Of a stretch of 29,947 nt of DNA, positions 16,962-24,040 are shown piece by piece; the first letter of the stretch is position 1; every line of letters begins with the position of its first letter. Below the pieces are notes generated by a model. That model was not told the DNA's origin and ran no database searches. It saw nothing but the letters and a program-made list of their open reading frames with translations. The stretch lies in assembly GCA_044449065.1 (NCBI GenBank), contig JBIOHP010000036.1, forward strand, positions 1 through 29,947, given 5' to 3'. The position numbers and the translations under genes are program-made. Source of the DNA: JBIOHP01 sp044449065. Lineage in GTDB: Bacteria > Bacteroidota > Ignavibacteria > UBA10030 > SZUA-254.

Positions 16962-17030
16962 TGTAGTAGCCGGTCACCGACCGGCGAAATAATGATATTT
17001 GTCGCGCCGATTTGGTGATCGGCTACTATA
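16962..17030. repeat. Imperfect palindromic intergenic element
   Basis: The left arm starting TAGTAGCCGGTCACC (16964) and the right arm ending GGTGATCGGCTACTA (17028) are near-perfect reverse complements over about 24 bases, with an inner GCG/CGC pair and an AT-rich loop. This would form a long hairpin in either strand. It sits between the isocitrate dehydrogenase and dihydrouridine synthase genes. It resembles REP-like or non-autonomous palindromic repeats that occur in many copies, but no second copy is in this window. Confidence 0.72.
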
Positions 17031-17083
17031 CTAAGTGATTTTTCATACAGTATGTCTGCAAGGAACCAGATATAATTAAAATA

Positions 17084-18094
17084 ATGCCTCAAACATTTAA
17101 AGATATAATCAAACCACAATCAATCCTCCTTGCGCCGATGGAGGATGTCACCGATATGGCATTCCGGCTGATCTGCAAACGGTTGGGCGCGGATGTGGTG
17201 TTTACGGAATTTGTCAATGCCGAAGGATTGATTCGTAATTCCGAAAAAACAAAATCGAAGATGGTATTCGCGGAAGAAGAACGCCCGTTTGGAATTCAGT
17301 TGTATGGTGGTCTGGAAGAATCGATGGAAAATGCCGCGCGCATGGCGGAATCGCTCCAACCCGATCTTATTGATATTAATTGCGGCTGCTGGGTAAAGAA
17401 TGTTGTCGGTCAGGGTGCGGGCGCAAGTTTGCTGAAAGATCTTCCCAAAATGCGTCGAGTCATCGCGGCGGTAGTGGATACGGTTAAAATTCCGGTCACG
17501 GTGAAAACACGCCTTGGCTGGGATAGCGCTACTGTCAATATTATCGATATCGCAAGGATGGTTGAGGAAACGGGCACGCAGGCGCTTACAATTCATTGCC
17601 GGACAAGGGCTCAAGGACATAAAGGAGAACCAGATTATAGCTGGATTCCCAAAGTGCAGGAGGCAGTATCTATCCCTATCATCGTTAACGGCGGTATCAC
17701 CTCTCCGGAATCTGCAAAAGAAGTATTTGATCAAACCGGTTGCTACGCCGTGATGGTTGCGCGGGGGGCGATTCAGAATCCATGGATATTCAAAGAGATA
17801 AAACATTATCTCGCGACTGGAGATATACTCCCCTCCCCTTCCTTTCTAGACCGCGTTGAAACGCTGCGGGAACATCTTCGTTTATCGGTTGAGCTAAAAG
17901 GAGAGCGGCTTGGTGTGATTGAATTCAGAAAATATTACAGCGGTTATCTTTGCAAATATCCTGGAGTGGCAAAATTACGGATGGAATTGATGCAATACCG
18001 GGAGATGCAACCGATCCTGGATCATATCCGGAAATATTTGGATACCGTCCCGCCTTCGTCTAATATTGAGGATGGAGATCAAAAAGCGGCGTAA
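17084..18094 (+). CDS. dusB: tRNA-dihydrouridine synthase (DusB-like)
   Basis: This FMN-dependent TIM-barrel enzyme reduces uridines in tRNA to dihydrouridine. It has 336 residues, normal for the family. LLAPMEDVTDMAFR at the N-terminus, FGIQLYGG, the catalytic Cys102 in DINCGCWVKNVVGQGAGASLL (first 20 residues of that block), VTVKTRLGW, ALTIHCRTRAQG, IIVNGGI and the FMN-phosphate VMVARGAIQNPWIF are present. The usual GCPVK reads GCWVK here. A helical tRNA-binding C-terminus follows from about residue 250. No Shine-Dalgarno site is visible. The subfamily (DusB versus other Dus) is inferred from overall length and motif style. Confidence 0.88.
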   Translation: MPQTFKDIIKPQSILLAPMEDVTDMAFRLICKRLGADVVFTEFVNAEGLIRNSEKTKSKMVFAEEERPFGIQLYGGLEESMENAARMAESLQPDLIDINCGCWVKNVVGQGAGASLLKDLPKMRRVIAAVVDTVKIPVTVKTRLGWDSATVNIIDIARMVEETGTQALTIHCRTRAQGHKGEPDYSWIPKVQEAVSIPIIVNGGITSPESAKEVFDQTGCYAVMVARGAIQNPWIFKEIKHYLATGDILPSPSFLDRVETLREHLRLSVELKGERLGVIEFRKYYSGYLCKYPGVAKLRMELMQYREMQPILDHIRKYLDTVPPSSNIEDGDQKAA

Positions 18095-18166
18095 GGTTTG
18101 GCAGCGAAGCTCTCAACGTGAATCTTTTTCAAAAGTTTCAGTTTGACAAGGTATTCATTCCACACC

Positions 18167-18278
18167 AAACCCCCGATCCCCCTTTGACAAGGGGGCTTTA
18201 TATAAACTAAAATACAACTTATCATTTTGTAAGATTCCCCCTTGTTAAAGGGGGCACGCCGAAGGCGTGTGGGGGTTT
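18167..18278. repeat. Nested inverted-repeat element
   Basis: The element is bounded by AAACCCCC (18167-18174) and GGGGGTTT (18271-18278), which are exact inverted repeats. Inside are CCCCCTT/AAGGGGG hairpins at 18178-18195 and 18237-18254, related to each other, and a CACGCC/GGCGTG hairpin at 18255-18269. The layered symmetry is typical of small non-autonomous dispersed repeats. It lies between the convergent ends of the dihydrouridine synthase and the 18443 gene. Confidence 0.75.
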
Positions 18279-18322
18279 CGAATTGTTCCAGCTTTGTAAT
18301 CGATTCAAATCGAGACGAGGAG

Positions 18323-18355
18323 ATCGCTACTCCCGACTGCTGTCGGGTTCGCGAT
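18323..18355. repeat. Short hairpin element
   Basis: CCCGAC (18332-18337) and GTCGGG (18342-18347) form a 6-bp stem with a TGCT loop, flanked by ATCGC/GCGAT (18323-18327 with 18351-18355). It lies in the same convergent gap as two other inverted repeats. It has no T tract, so it is more likely part of a repeat than an intrinsic terminator. Confidence 0.5.
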
Positions 18356-18385
18356 GACAGTTTACTCAGTTCAGTTTTGTTCACT

Positions 18386-18441
18386 TAACCCATCCCCGAC
18401 CCCCTCCCTTTTTTTAAGGGAAGGGGTAAGGGGTTGGGTTA
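18386..18441. repeat. C-rich imperfect inverted repeat at convergent gene end
   Basis: The left arm (18386-18410, starting TAACCCA) and right arm (18416-18441, ending TGGGTTA) are reverse complements with a few mismatches and a T-rich loop. All C residues fall on one arm and all G on the other, giving a strong hairpin. The right end lies one base beyond the stop codon of the minus-strand gene at 18443, so it may also stop transcription there, though no T tract follows it. Confidence 0.65.
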
Positions 18442-18442
18442 G

Positions 18443-18943
18443 TTAAAAGAAGTAATAATGCGCGCTGAGTTGCGGCAGGGGAATAACCGTATCATTGCTG
18501 AAATAAGTTAACAATATTTCCAGCGCTATATGAAACTGGCTCGTATTTACATTTGTCCATTCATTTCCTGCGCCTATTCCTACACGATACGGAGCTTCAA
18601 GTTCGTTCACTCCCCCCTCGCCGGTAAAATAATATCCGGTAGCCGCGCAGGCATAAAACCGATTCGAGATTCCTTTCATGATATCTGCCTGTAATTCAAA
18701 GCCAAAATCGTATGACAGGCGGTTATCAGGTTTTATAATTCCTGCAACTATTTGGTATGACATTACTGATGGAAAATGATGCCTGAAACTTACTCCCATA
18801 CCGCCCGCTAATCCTATGGCAGCCCCAAGTCCAAAGACTGTTCTTCCCAGAGCGACCGGTTGAGTAGAAGCAGATCCAATAACCTGCGCTCGTCCGCTAA
18901 ATGATACTAACAGGAGTGTCAGGGTAAGAATGAATTTTTTCAT
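18443..18943 (-). CDS. Small outer-membrane beta-barrel protein, unknown role
   Basis: The 166-residue protein starts with a cleavable signal peptide (MKKF, a hydrophobic core, then FSGRAQ). The mature part is glycine-rich with alternating hydrophobic residues, and the chain ends in HYYFF. A C-terminal aromatic residue is typical of barrels inserted by the Bam complex. No catalytic motif is visible. It begins 12 bases after the stop of natB and so may be the last gene of the minus-strand run. Function is unknown. Confidence 0.7.
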   Translation of the reverse strand: MKKFILTLTLLLVSFSGRAQVIGSASTQPVALGRTVFGLGAAIGLAGGMGVSFRHHFPSVMSYQIVAGIIKPDNRLSYDFGFELQADIMKGISNRFYACAATGYYFTGEGGVNELEAPYRVGIGAGNEWTNVNTSQFHIALEILLTYFSNDTVIPLPQLSAHYYFF

Positions 18944-18955
18944 CGCATTCTCCTC

Positions 18956-20197
18956 TCAGGTAGATTTTACAATACGGATAAGTTCTCCAAGACTCGGTCG
19001 TTTGCCGACAACGAGTATAGTCACGCGGAAGATTTTACCCGCTGCCCACATGGCGAGAACTGCCGAAACTCCCAGGACGATCATCGTGGTGATTAGCTCA
19101 AAAGGCGAAGGCATTTGTCCCGCAATTCTCATTGCCATCATGGTCGGAGTCAGAAGCGGAATGTAGGATAGAATTTTCACCATGAGAGAATTAGGCGATT
19201 CCATAATGGGAATAATGAGAACCATAGGAACGATGAGCAGCATCACAAGATAACTGGTCAATTGCTGCGCTTCTTGTTCCGTGGAAACCGGCGCGCCTAA
19301 TGCCACAAACAGCGCGGCATAAAACAAGTATCCCAGGATAAAATACATGAACAGTAATAAGGCCGTTGTTACCGTCAAAACGCTCACCAGAAAACTGAGG
19401 GCGAAGGTCGCTCCGATGAATCCCCACACTGCAAGTTGTGTTAATCCGAGGCCGCTCAATCCGAGGATTTTCCCCACCATTAAATCTGTAGTCGAGCAGG
19501 AAGAAACCAGCACCTCGATGATTCGGTTAGATTTTTCCTCCATCATGCTACGCACAAGGAGCTGCCCGGAGCTGATCACTACGAAAAACATCACCATCAT
19601 AAATATGTATGCCGGGATGAAGACTTTTTCGAACCCACCCTCTTCCTCTTTTCCGGTCTTCGATATTTTAATTGTCTTTAATTCCATCGTTGCCGTAATA
19701 TCTTTCAATGCAGACGTATCGATACCCCGGCTGACAAGTTTTTTCTCGGTAACAACATCCTGGATGGCGCGGTTGAGCCGCTCGATCAACTTAATATTGC
19801 CGGTGTTCGGCGAGCGGAATATTTCCGAGGCATCCGTCATAAACGATTTCGATATGATAACATAACCCTCTATATCTTCATGAATTGCAAGCGAATCTGC
19901 AATCCTTTTCGCAACAAAAGTATCCGGGTCAATAATCTCCCGCAACAGATAGTTGGGCTGCTTATTGGGAAGTTTATACTTTTCCTCAAGGCGTTTAGAC
20001 AATGGCGCGATCATTTGACCGCTTTGATCGATAATGCCGATAATTTTTGTTTCGGTATCCGGGCGCGACGCAAAGAGCGAAGGCAAGATACCGAATGCCA
20101 GCATCAATGCGGGCGTCAGAAAAAGGGAGACAATAAAGATCTTCGATTTTATTTTTTCAAGATATTCCCATTTCGCCACAACAAGCATTTTGTTCAT
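18956..20197 (-). CDS. natB: ABC-2 type transporter permease (NatB-like)
   Basis: The 413-residue membrane protein has one membrane segment near residues 18-40, a large soluble extracytoplasmic region up to about residue 190, then about five more hydrophobic segments in the C-terminal half. This is the layout of the NatB/ABC2_membrane_3 permeases, which with NatA export sodium or other substrates. The motif MMEEKSNRIIEVLVSS, just after the second segment, is characteristic of the family. The start overlaps the natA stop by 4 bases, so the two are surely co-translated. The substrate cannot be read from the sequence; sodium is only the prototype. Confidence 0.88.
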   Translation of the reverse strand: MNKMLVVAKWEYLEKIKSKIFIVSLFLTPALMLAFGILPSLFASRPDTETKIIGIIDQSGQMIAPLSKRLEEKYKLPNKQPNYLLREIIDPDTFVAKRIADSLAIHEDIEGYVIISKSFMTDASEIFRSPNTGNIKLIERLNRAIQDVVTEKKLVSRGIDTSALKDITATMELKTIKISKTGKEEEGGFEKVFIPAYIFMMVMFFVVISSGQLLVRSMMEEKSNRIIEVLVSSCSTTDLMVGKILGLSGLGLTQLAVWGFIGATFALSFLVSVLTVTTALLLFMYFILGYLFYAALFVALGAPVSTEQEAQQLTSYLVMLLIVPMVLIIPIMESPNSLMVKILSYIPLLTPTMMAMRIAGQMPSPFELITTMIVLGVSAVLAMWAAGKIFRVTILVVGKRPSLGELIRIVKST

Positions 20198-21114
20198 TGA
20201 CGTGTCCCCCCGTTAGAGTGATCGTTATCGCCGCCGACCGTTTCGAGAAATATAGAATTTAACGACGGTTCGATAAATTGAAACGAGCGAATGTCTAACT
20301 TATCGGTAATGGCGTGAAGAAATTCATTGGGCATTGTAGAATTTTGCAATTCAACCTCGGCATAGTTTTCGTACAAGAGAGCTTTTTTAACTATCGGGAG
20401 CGATTGTAAAAAAGCTCCATCGCCATTATATTCAACGCGTATTGCATTTTTCCCGAATCGTTTGCGAATTTCCCGGAGCTCTCCATCAAGAACGACCCTC
20501 CCTTTATTGATGAGCGTGATTCGCTCGCACATTTTCTCGGCCTGCTCCATTTGGTGAGTTGAAAAAATAAGCGCTTTCCCATTCTTTTTCAATTCAAGAA
20601 AAATATCTTTCAATAAAATCTGGTTCACCGGGTCAAGGCCGGAAAATGGCTCGTCTAAAATCAACAAATCGGGATCATGAAGTATTGCCGTGATGATCTG
20701 CACTTTTTGCTGGTTTCCTTTTGAAAGCTCTTCCACTTTGCTGTTTGATTTGCCGGCGAGGTCGAATCGTTTAAGCCAATTTGTCGCCCGTTGTTTCGCA
20801 TCGCTCCTCGGCATACCGCGCAACTCGGCAAAGTAAAGAATGGTGTTCATCACCGTGCTTTTGCGATAGAGTCCCCTTTCCTCAGGGAGATATCCGATCA
20901 CTTTTTGGATTTCCGGACTGAACGGCTTCCCGCCAAAAGTGATTTCGCCTCTATCGGGTGTAATGATATTAAGGATAACACGAATCGTAGTGGTTTTTCC
21001 TGCGCCGTTCGGTCCGAGCAAACCAAATATCTCCCCGCGTTTAACTTCAAGGGAAACATCATCTACGGCAACAACAGTTGTGAACTCTTTTCTAAGATTC
21101 GTAACCTTGAGCAT
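20194..21114 (-). CDS. natA: ABC transporter ATP-binding protein (NatA-like)
   Basis: The 306-residue ATPase powers the NatB-like permease encoded next to it. Walker A is GPNGAGKTT (residues 34-42), the Q-loop region is VIGYLPEERGLY, the signature is LSKGNQQKVQ, Walker B plus D-loop is LLILDEPFSGLDP, and the switch histidine is in FSTHQMEQ. After the nucleotide-binding domain (about residue 215) a C-terminal DUF4162-like domain of about 80 residues follows, as in NatA-type proteins. It starts 10 bases after the asnS stop. Confidence 0.92.
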   Translation of the reverse strand: MLKVTNLRKEFTTVVAVDDVSLEVKRGEIFGLLGPNGAGKTTTIRVILNIITPDRGEITFGGKPFSPEIQKVIGYLPEERGLYRKSTVMNTILYFAELRGMPRSDAKQRATNWLKRFDLAGKSNSKVEELSKGNQQKVQIITAILHDPDLLILDEPFSGLDPVNQILLKDIFLELKKNGKALIFSTHQMEQAEKMCERITLINKGRVVLDGELREIRKRFGKNAIRVEYNGDGAFLQSLPIVKKALLYENYAEVELQNSTMPNEFLHAITDKLDIRSFQFIEPSLNSIFLETVGGDNDHSNGGTRQ

Positions 21115-21124
21115 GAAGGTCCTT

Positions 21125-22420
21125 TTAGGGTGTAAGCCGGTAAATCATTCTCGGGAACGGAATGGTTTCACGCACATGATCCAATCCGCATATCCAAGAA
21201 ACAGTTCTTTCGATACCCAGGCCGAACCCTGAATGGGGAACACTCCCGTACCGCCGGAGATCGAGATACCATTCGAATGCAGACTGAGGCAAATTCTGTT
21301 CCTTGATGCGAGTTAGAAGCAGATCGAAATCATCCTCGCGCTGGCTGCCTCCTATAATTTCCCCGTACCCTTCCGGCGCGAGAACATCCATCGCGAGAGC
21401 CAGGCTCGGATTTTTGGGATCGCGTTTCATATAGAATGCTTTTATGGCGCTTGGATACCGGTGAACAATGACGGGGCGATCAAAATGATTAGAGATTACT
21501 GTCTCATCCGTACCGCCTAAATCATTTCCATATTCAAAATCGATTTTTTCATTTTTTAATATATCGACAGCTTCATCATAACTGATCTTGGGGAGCGGTT
21601 TCTTTACATTTTCAAGAAATTTGATGTTTCGTTCAAGAGTTTTCAATTCCGCTGAGCGGTTTTTCAGCACGGAGGAAACAATATGCTCGAGAAATTCTTC
21701 GGCAAGCTCCATGTTGTCGTTCAAATCGTTAAACGCAACTTCGGGTTCCACCATCCAGAATTCAGTCAGGTGCCGCCGGGTTTTGGATTTTTCAGCGCGG
21801 AACGTCGGCCCGAAAACGTATACTTTACCGAAAGCCATAGCGCCCGCCTCACCATACAGTTGACCCGATTGGGTGAGATATGCCTGACCAAGATCGAAGT
21901 ATTCGGTGGCAAAGAGCGTGCTGGTTCCCTCGCAGGCGGCTGGAGTAAAAATCGGGGCGTCGAGGAGCACGAATCCACGGTTATCAAAGAACTCACGGAT
22001 CGATCTGATAATCTCATGCCGGACGCGTAATATTGCGTGCTGGCGGGATGATCGCAGCCAGAGATGCCGAATATCCATCAGAAAATCAACGCCATGATCC
22101 TTGGGAGTAATAGGATAATCTTTCGAAATCTGGATAATCTCGATATCTGCGACCTCAAGTTCAAACCCTCCTGGCGCGCGATCTTCTTTTCGGATTTTTC
22201 CCTTTACCCGGAGCGACGTTTCCTGACTCAATAAATCGAAACGGTTGAAGACCTCCTCGGATAAAGCATTTTTCACCATGACGCATTGTAAGATTCCTGT
22301 GCCGTCGCGAATAACGAGGAAACGAACCTTGCCGCCTGAACGCTTATTGTATAACCAACCGCTGATGGTAACGTCTTCACCAACATGTTGTGAAAGATCT
22401 TCAATATAGATACGACTCAT
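21125..22420 (-). CDS. asnS: Asparaginyl-tRNA synthetase
   Basis: A class IIb synthetase of 431 residues that charges tRNA-Asn directly. The N-terminal OB-fold anticodon-binding domain covers about residues 1-100 (ISGWLYNKRSGGKVRFLVIRDG). The catalytic domain has motif 2 as TFRAEKSKTRRHLTEFWMVE and motif 3 as GFGLGIERTVSWICGL. The closing HVRETIPFPR and the length distinguish it from the longer bacterial AspRS. It lies 45 bases downstream of the nitrilase-family gene and 10 bases upstream of natA, so it is probably co-transcribed with unrelated neighbours. Confidence 0.95.
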   Translation of the reverse strand: MSRIYIEDLSQHVGEDVTISGWLYNKRSGGKVRFLVIRDGTGILQCVMVKNALSEEVFNRFDLLSQETSLRVKGKIRKEDRAPGGFELEVADIEIIQISKDYPITPKDHGVDFLMDIRHLWLRSSRQHAILRVRHEIIRSIREFFDNRGFVLLDAPIFTPAACEGTSTLFATEYFDLGQAYLTQSGQLYGEAGAMAFGKVYVFGPTFRAEKSKTRRHLTEFWMVEPEVAFNDLNDNMELAEEFLEHIVSSVLKNRSAELKTLERNIKFLENVKKPLPKISYDEAVDILKNEKIDFEYGNDLGGTDETVISNHFDRPVIVHRYPSAIKAFYMKRDPKNPSLALAMDVLAPEGYGEIIGGSQREDDFDLLLTRIKEQNLPQSAFEWYLDLRRYGSVPHSGFGLGIERTVSWICGLDHVRETIPFPRMIYRLTP

Positions 22421-22465
22421 ATTATGTTAACTATGGATAAATAAAAATATATTAGGAAATAAAAC

Positions 22466-23320
22466 TCACTGGATATCTCTCCTGATCCTGCGTAGTTCAG
22501 CGGTAACAATATCGATATTCTCGTCAAGAAGATGCCGTGAGAATTTCCGCGATCTGCGGACTTGTTCCGGATCAATATCGGCATAAATTATATCTTCTTC
22601 AAAAAGTTTTGCCTGTGCGATGATCTCACCCTGTGGATCAGCCACAAATGAACCACCCCAAAAGTTTACGCCGTCTTCGAATCCTACCCGATTACAAAAC
22701 ACTACATAGGAGCTTAACAAACGCGCATATGCGGCGCAATTGTTGGCATTCACTTCGGCGATTTTTACTTTTTCTTCACCGGGGATCAACCGCGTGGGAC
22801 TTGCTATCATCCCGATGATTAACCACACTTTTTGCAATGCCATGAGGTAGGGAAGCGACATATGCCAGAGATCTTCGCAGATCAGAATCCCCAATTTGCC
22901 CACTTTCGAATCATAGGGTTTCACAACTTTACCGGGAAGAAAATACCGCGACTCCTCAAACATGCCATAAGTAGGAGGATATACTTTTCGATGTACATGA
23001 GCGATTAATCCCATTTCAAGAAAAAATGCTGAATTATAGATCCCGAAATTGTCTGATTCTTCCACCCCACCGATCACGATGGAGATATCTTTACTTGCAT
23101 CTTTAAGCGTTTGGATAATGCCATCATTCTTACGCGAGATCGCTACATCCCAATTTAAGTCCTTAATAGAATACCCGGTAAGACTTAATTCGGGAAAAAC
23201 AATGAGATCGGCGCCGCGTTCTTTTGCCTTGCTGACAAACTCAAGGTGTTTGATTACATTCTTATTCACATCGCCGAGCACAGAATCGATCTGTGCCAGT
23301 GCGATCGTAAATTTCTTCAT
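22466..23320 (-). CDS. Carbon-nitrogen hydrolase (NadE glutaminase-like, nitrilase superfamily)
   Basis: The 284-residue enzyme has the nitrilase-superfamily triad Glu44 (FPELSLTGY), Lys112 (HRKVYPPTYG) and Cys148 (CEDLWH). The combination of PPTYGMFEESRYF and ICEDLWH is very like the N-terminal glutaminase domain of glutamine-dependent NAD synthetase, yet there is no synthetase domain after it. It could supply ammonia to a separate synthetase or be an independent amidase such as a carbamoylputrescine-type hydrolase; the sequence does not decide. It lies 35 bases after the response regulator gene and 45 before asnS. Confidence 0.85.
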   Translation of the reverse strand: MKKFTIALAQIDSVLGDVNKNVIKHLEFVSKAKERGADLIVFPELSLTGYSIKDLNWDVAISRKNDGIIQTLKDASKDISIVIGGVEESDNFGIYNSAFFLEMGLIAHVHRKVYPPTYGMFEESRYFLPGKVVKPYDSKVGKLGILICEDLWHMSLPYLMALQKVWLIIGMIASPTRLIPGEEKVKIAEVNANNCAAYARLLSSYVVFCNRVGFEDGVNFWGGSFVADPQGEIIAQAKLFEEDIIYADIDPEQVRRSRKFSRHLLDENIDIVTAELRRIRRDIQ

Positions 23321-23355
23321 TGGATCAGCGCGAGGAAAGAGCAGTGTGTAGCCAT

Positions 23356-24030
23356 TTATGATAAATCAATCATCCGTATATCTTTTATATACGGAACAGT
23401 TTTATCGTCTTTTAAACCTTTTAATTTTTCGACTTTTGTCAGGATCCGCTCCACATTATCTTTGATAATCTTGATGTAATTTTTATTGAGTTCGTCGGGA
23501 TATTTTAGATGAATATCGTTCGCTATTAGTTCCATTTCATGCAATGGAGCTTCAATATCTTTCAAAACCGTTGAGAGCATATCCTTCATAACCGCTACGC
23601 GATGTTTGCTTATTTCAATTTGCATAAGCTGCTGTTTCAATTGCGCCTTCTCAAGGACATTCAGGATTGTCTTCGGAAGAACCGGCGAAGATATTTCTTC
23701 CTTAACGAGATAGTCGGCAATGCCGAGCTTCATGACCTTGAGAACAATATCGAAATCCTTGTTCACGGTGAGAAAAATTATCGGCACGCGGATATGCTTC
23801 TCAATGATTTCCTTCGATATCTCAAATCCATTTTTCCCAGGGAGGAAATAATCCATCAGCACAACATCGATGGATTCATTGGCAAAGAGCTCATTCATGG
23901 CGTCGGAATAATTTTCCTTCCAGATGATATTGAATTTATCCTTTTCATACCGGTGAAGATATACCTGCAATAATTTGGCGAAATCCTTGTTATCTTCGAC
24001 CAGGAGAATATTCACTTTTTCGATAGCCAT
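23356..24030 (-). CDS. Response regulator with kinase-like helical C-terminus lacking the histidine
   Basis: Residues 1 to about 125 are a receiver domain: acidic pocket Glu12-Asp13, phospho-acceptor Asp60 (LMDYFLPGKNG), Thr88 and Lys110. Residues about 145-212 are helical and align in pattern with a histidine-kinase dimerisation domain: MLSTVLKDIEAPLHEM resembles the usual S-H-E-x-R-T-P-L segment, and IIKDNVERILTKVEKL resembles its second helix. The phospho-accepting histidine is replaced by Lys157. No DNA-binding, ATPase or cyclase domain follows. It is 10 bases downstream of the giant sensor kinase, its likely phosphodonor. It may act by binding the kinase or another protein rather than DNA. 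Confidence 0.88.
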   Translation of the reverse strand: MAIEKVNILLVEDNKDFAKLLQVYLHRYEKDKFNIIWKENYSDAMNELFANESIDVVLMDYFLPGKNGFEISKEIIEKHIRVPIIFLTVNKDFDIVLKVMKLGIADYLVKEEISSPVLPKTILNVLEKAQLKQQLMQIEISKHRVAVMKDMLSTVLKDIEAPLHEMELIANDIHLKYPDELNKNYIKIIKDNVERILTKVEKLKGLKDDKTVPYIKDIRMIDLS

Positions 24031-24040
24031 GGGTAATCCT

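Noticed and set aside
17120..17806. A 228-codon minus-strand reading frame
   Set aside because: It is antisense to the dihydrouridine synthase, whose motifs are complete; its protein is rich in Cys, His and Phe in the way typical of a shadow frame.
18167..18278. A CRISPR array suggested by the repeated C/G-rich hairpins
   Set aside because: There are only two related hairpins, in inverted symmetry rather than direct repeats with unique spacers, and no cas genes.
18079..18384. A 101-codon minus-strand reading frame after the dihydrouridine synthase
   Set aside because: It runs through the nested inverted-repeat element and has no recognisable protein features, so it is a product of the repeats.
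19347..19865. A 172-codon plus-strand reading frame
   Set aside because: It is antisense to the NatB-like permease and shows no signal, motif or start context.
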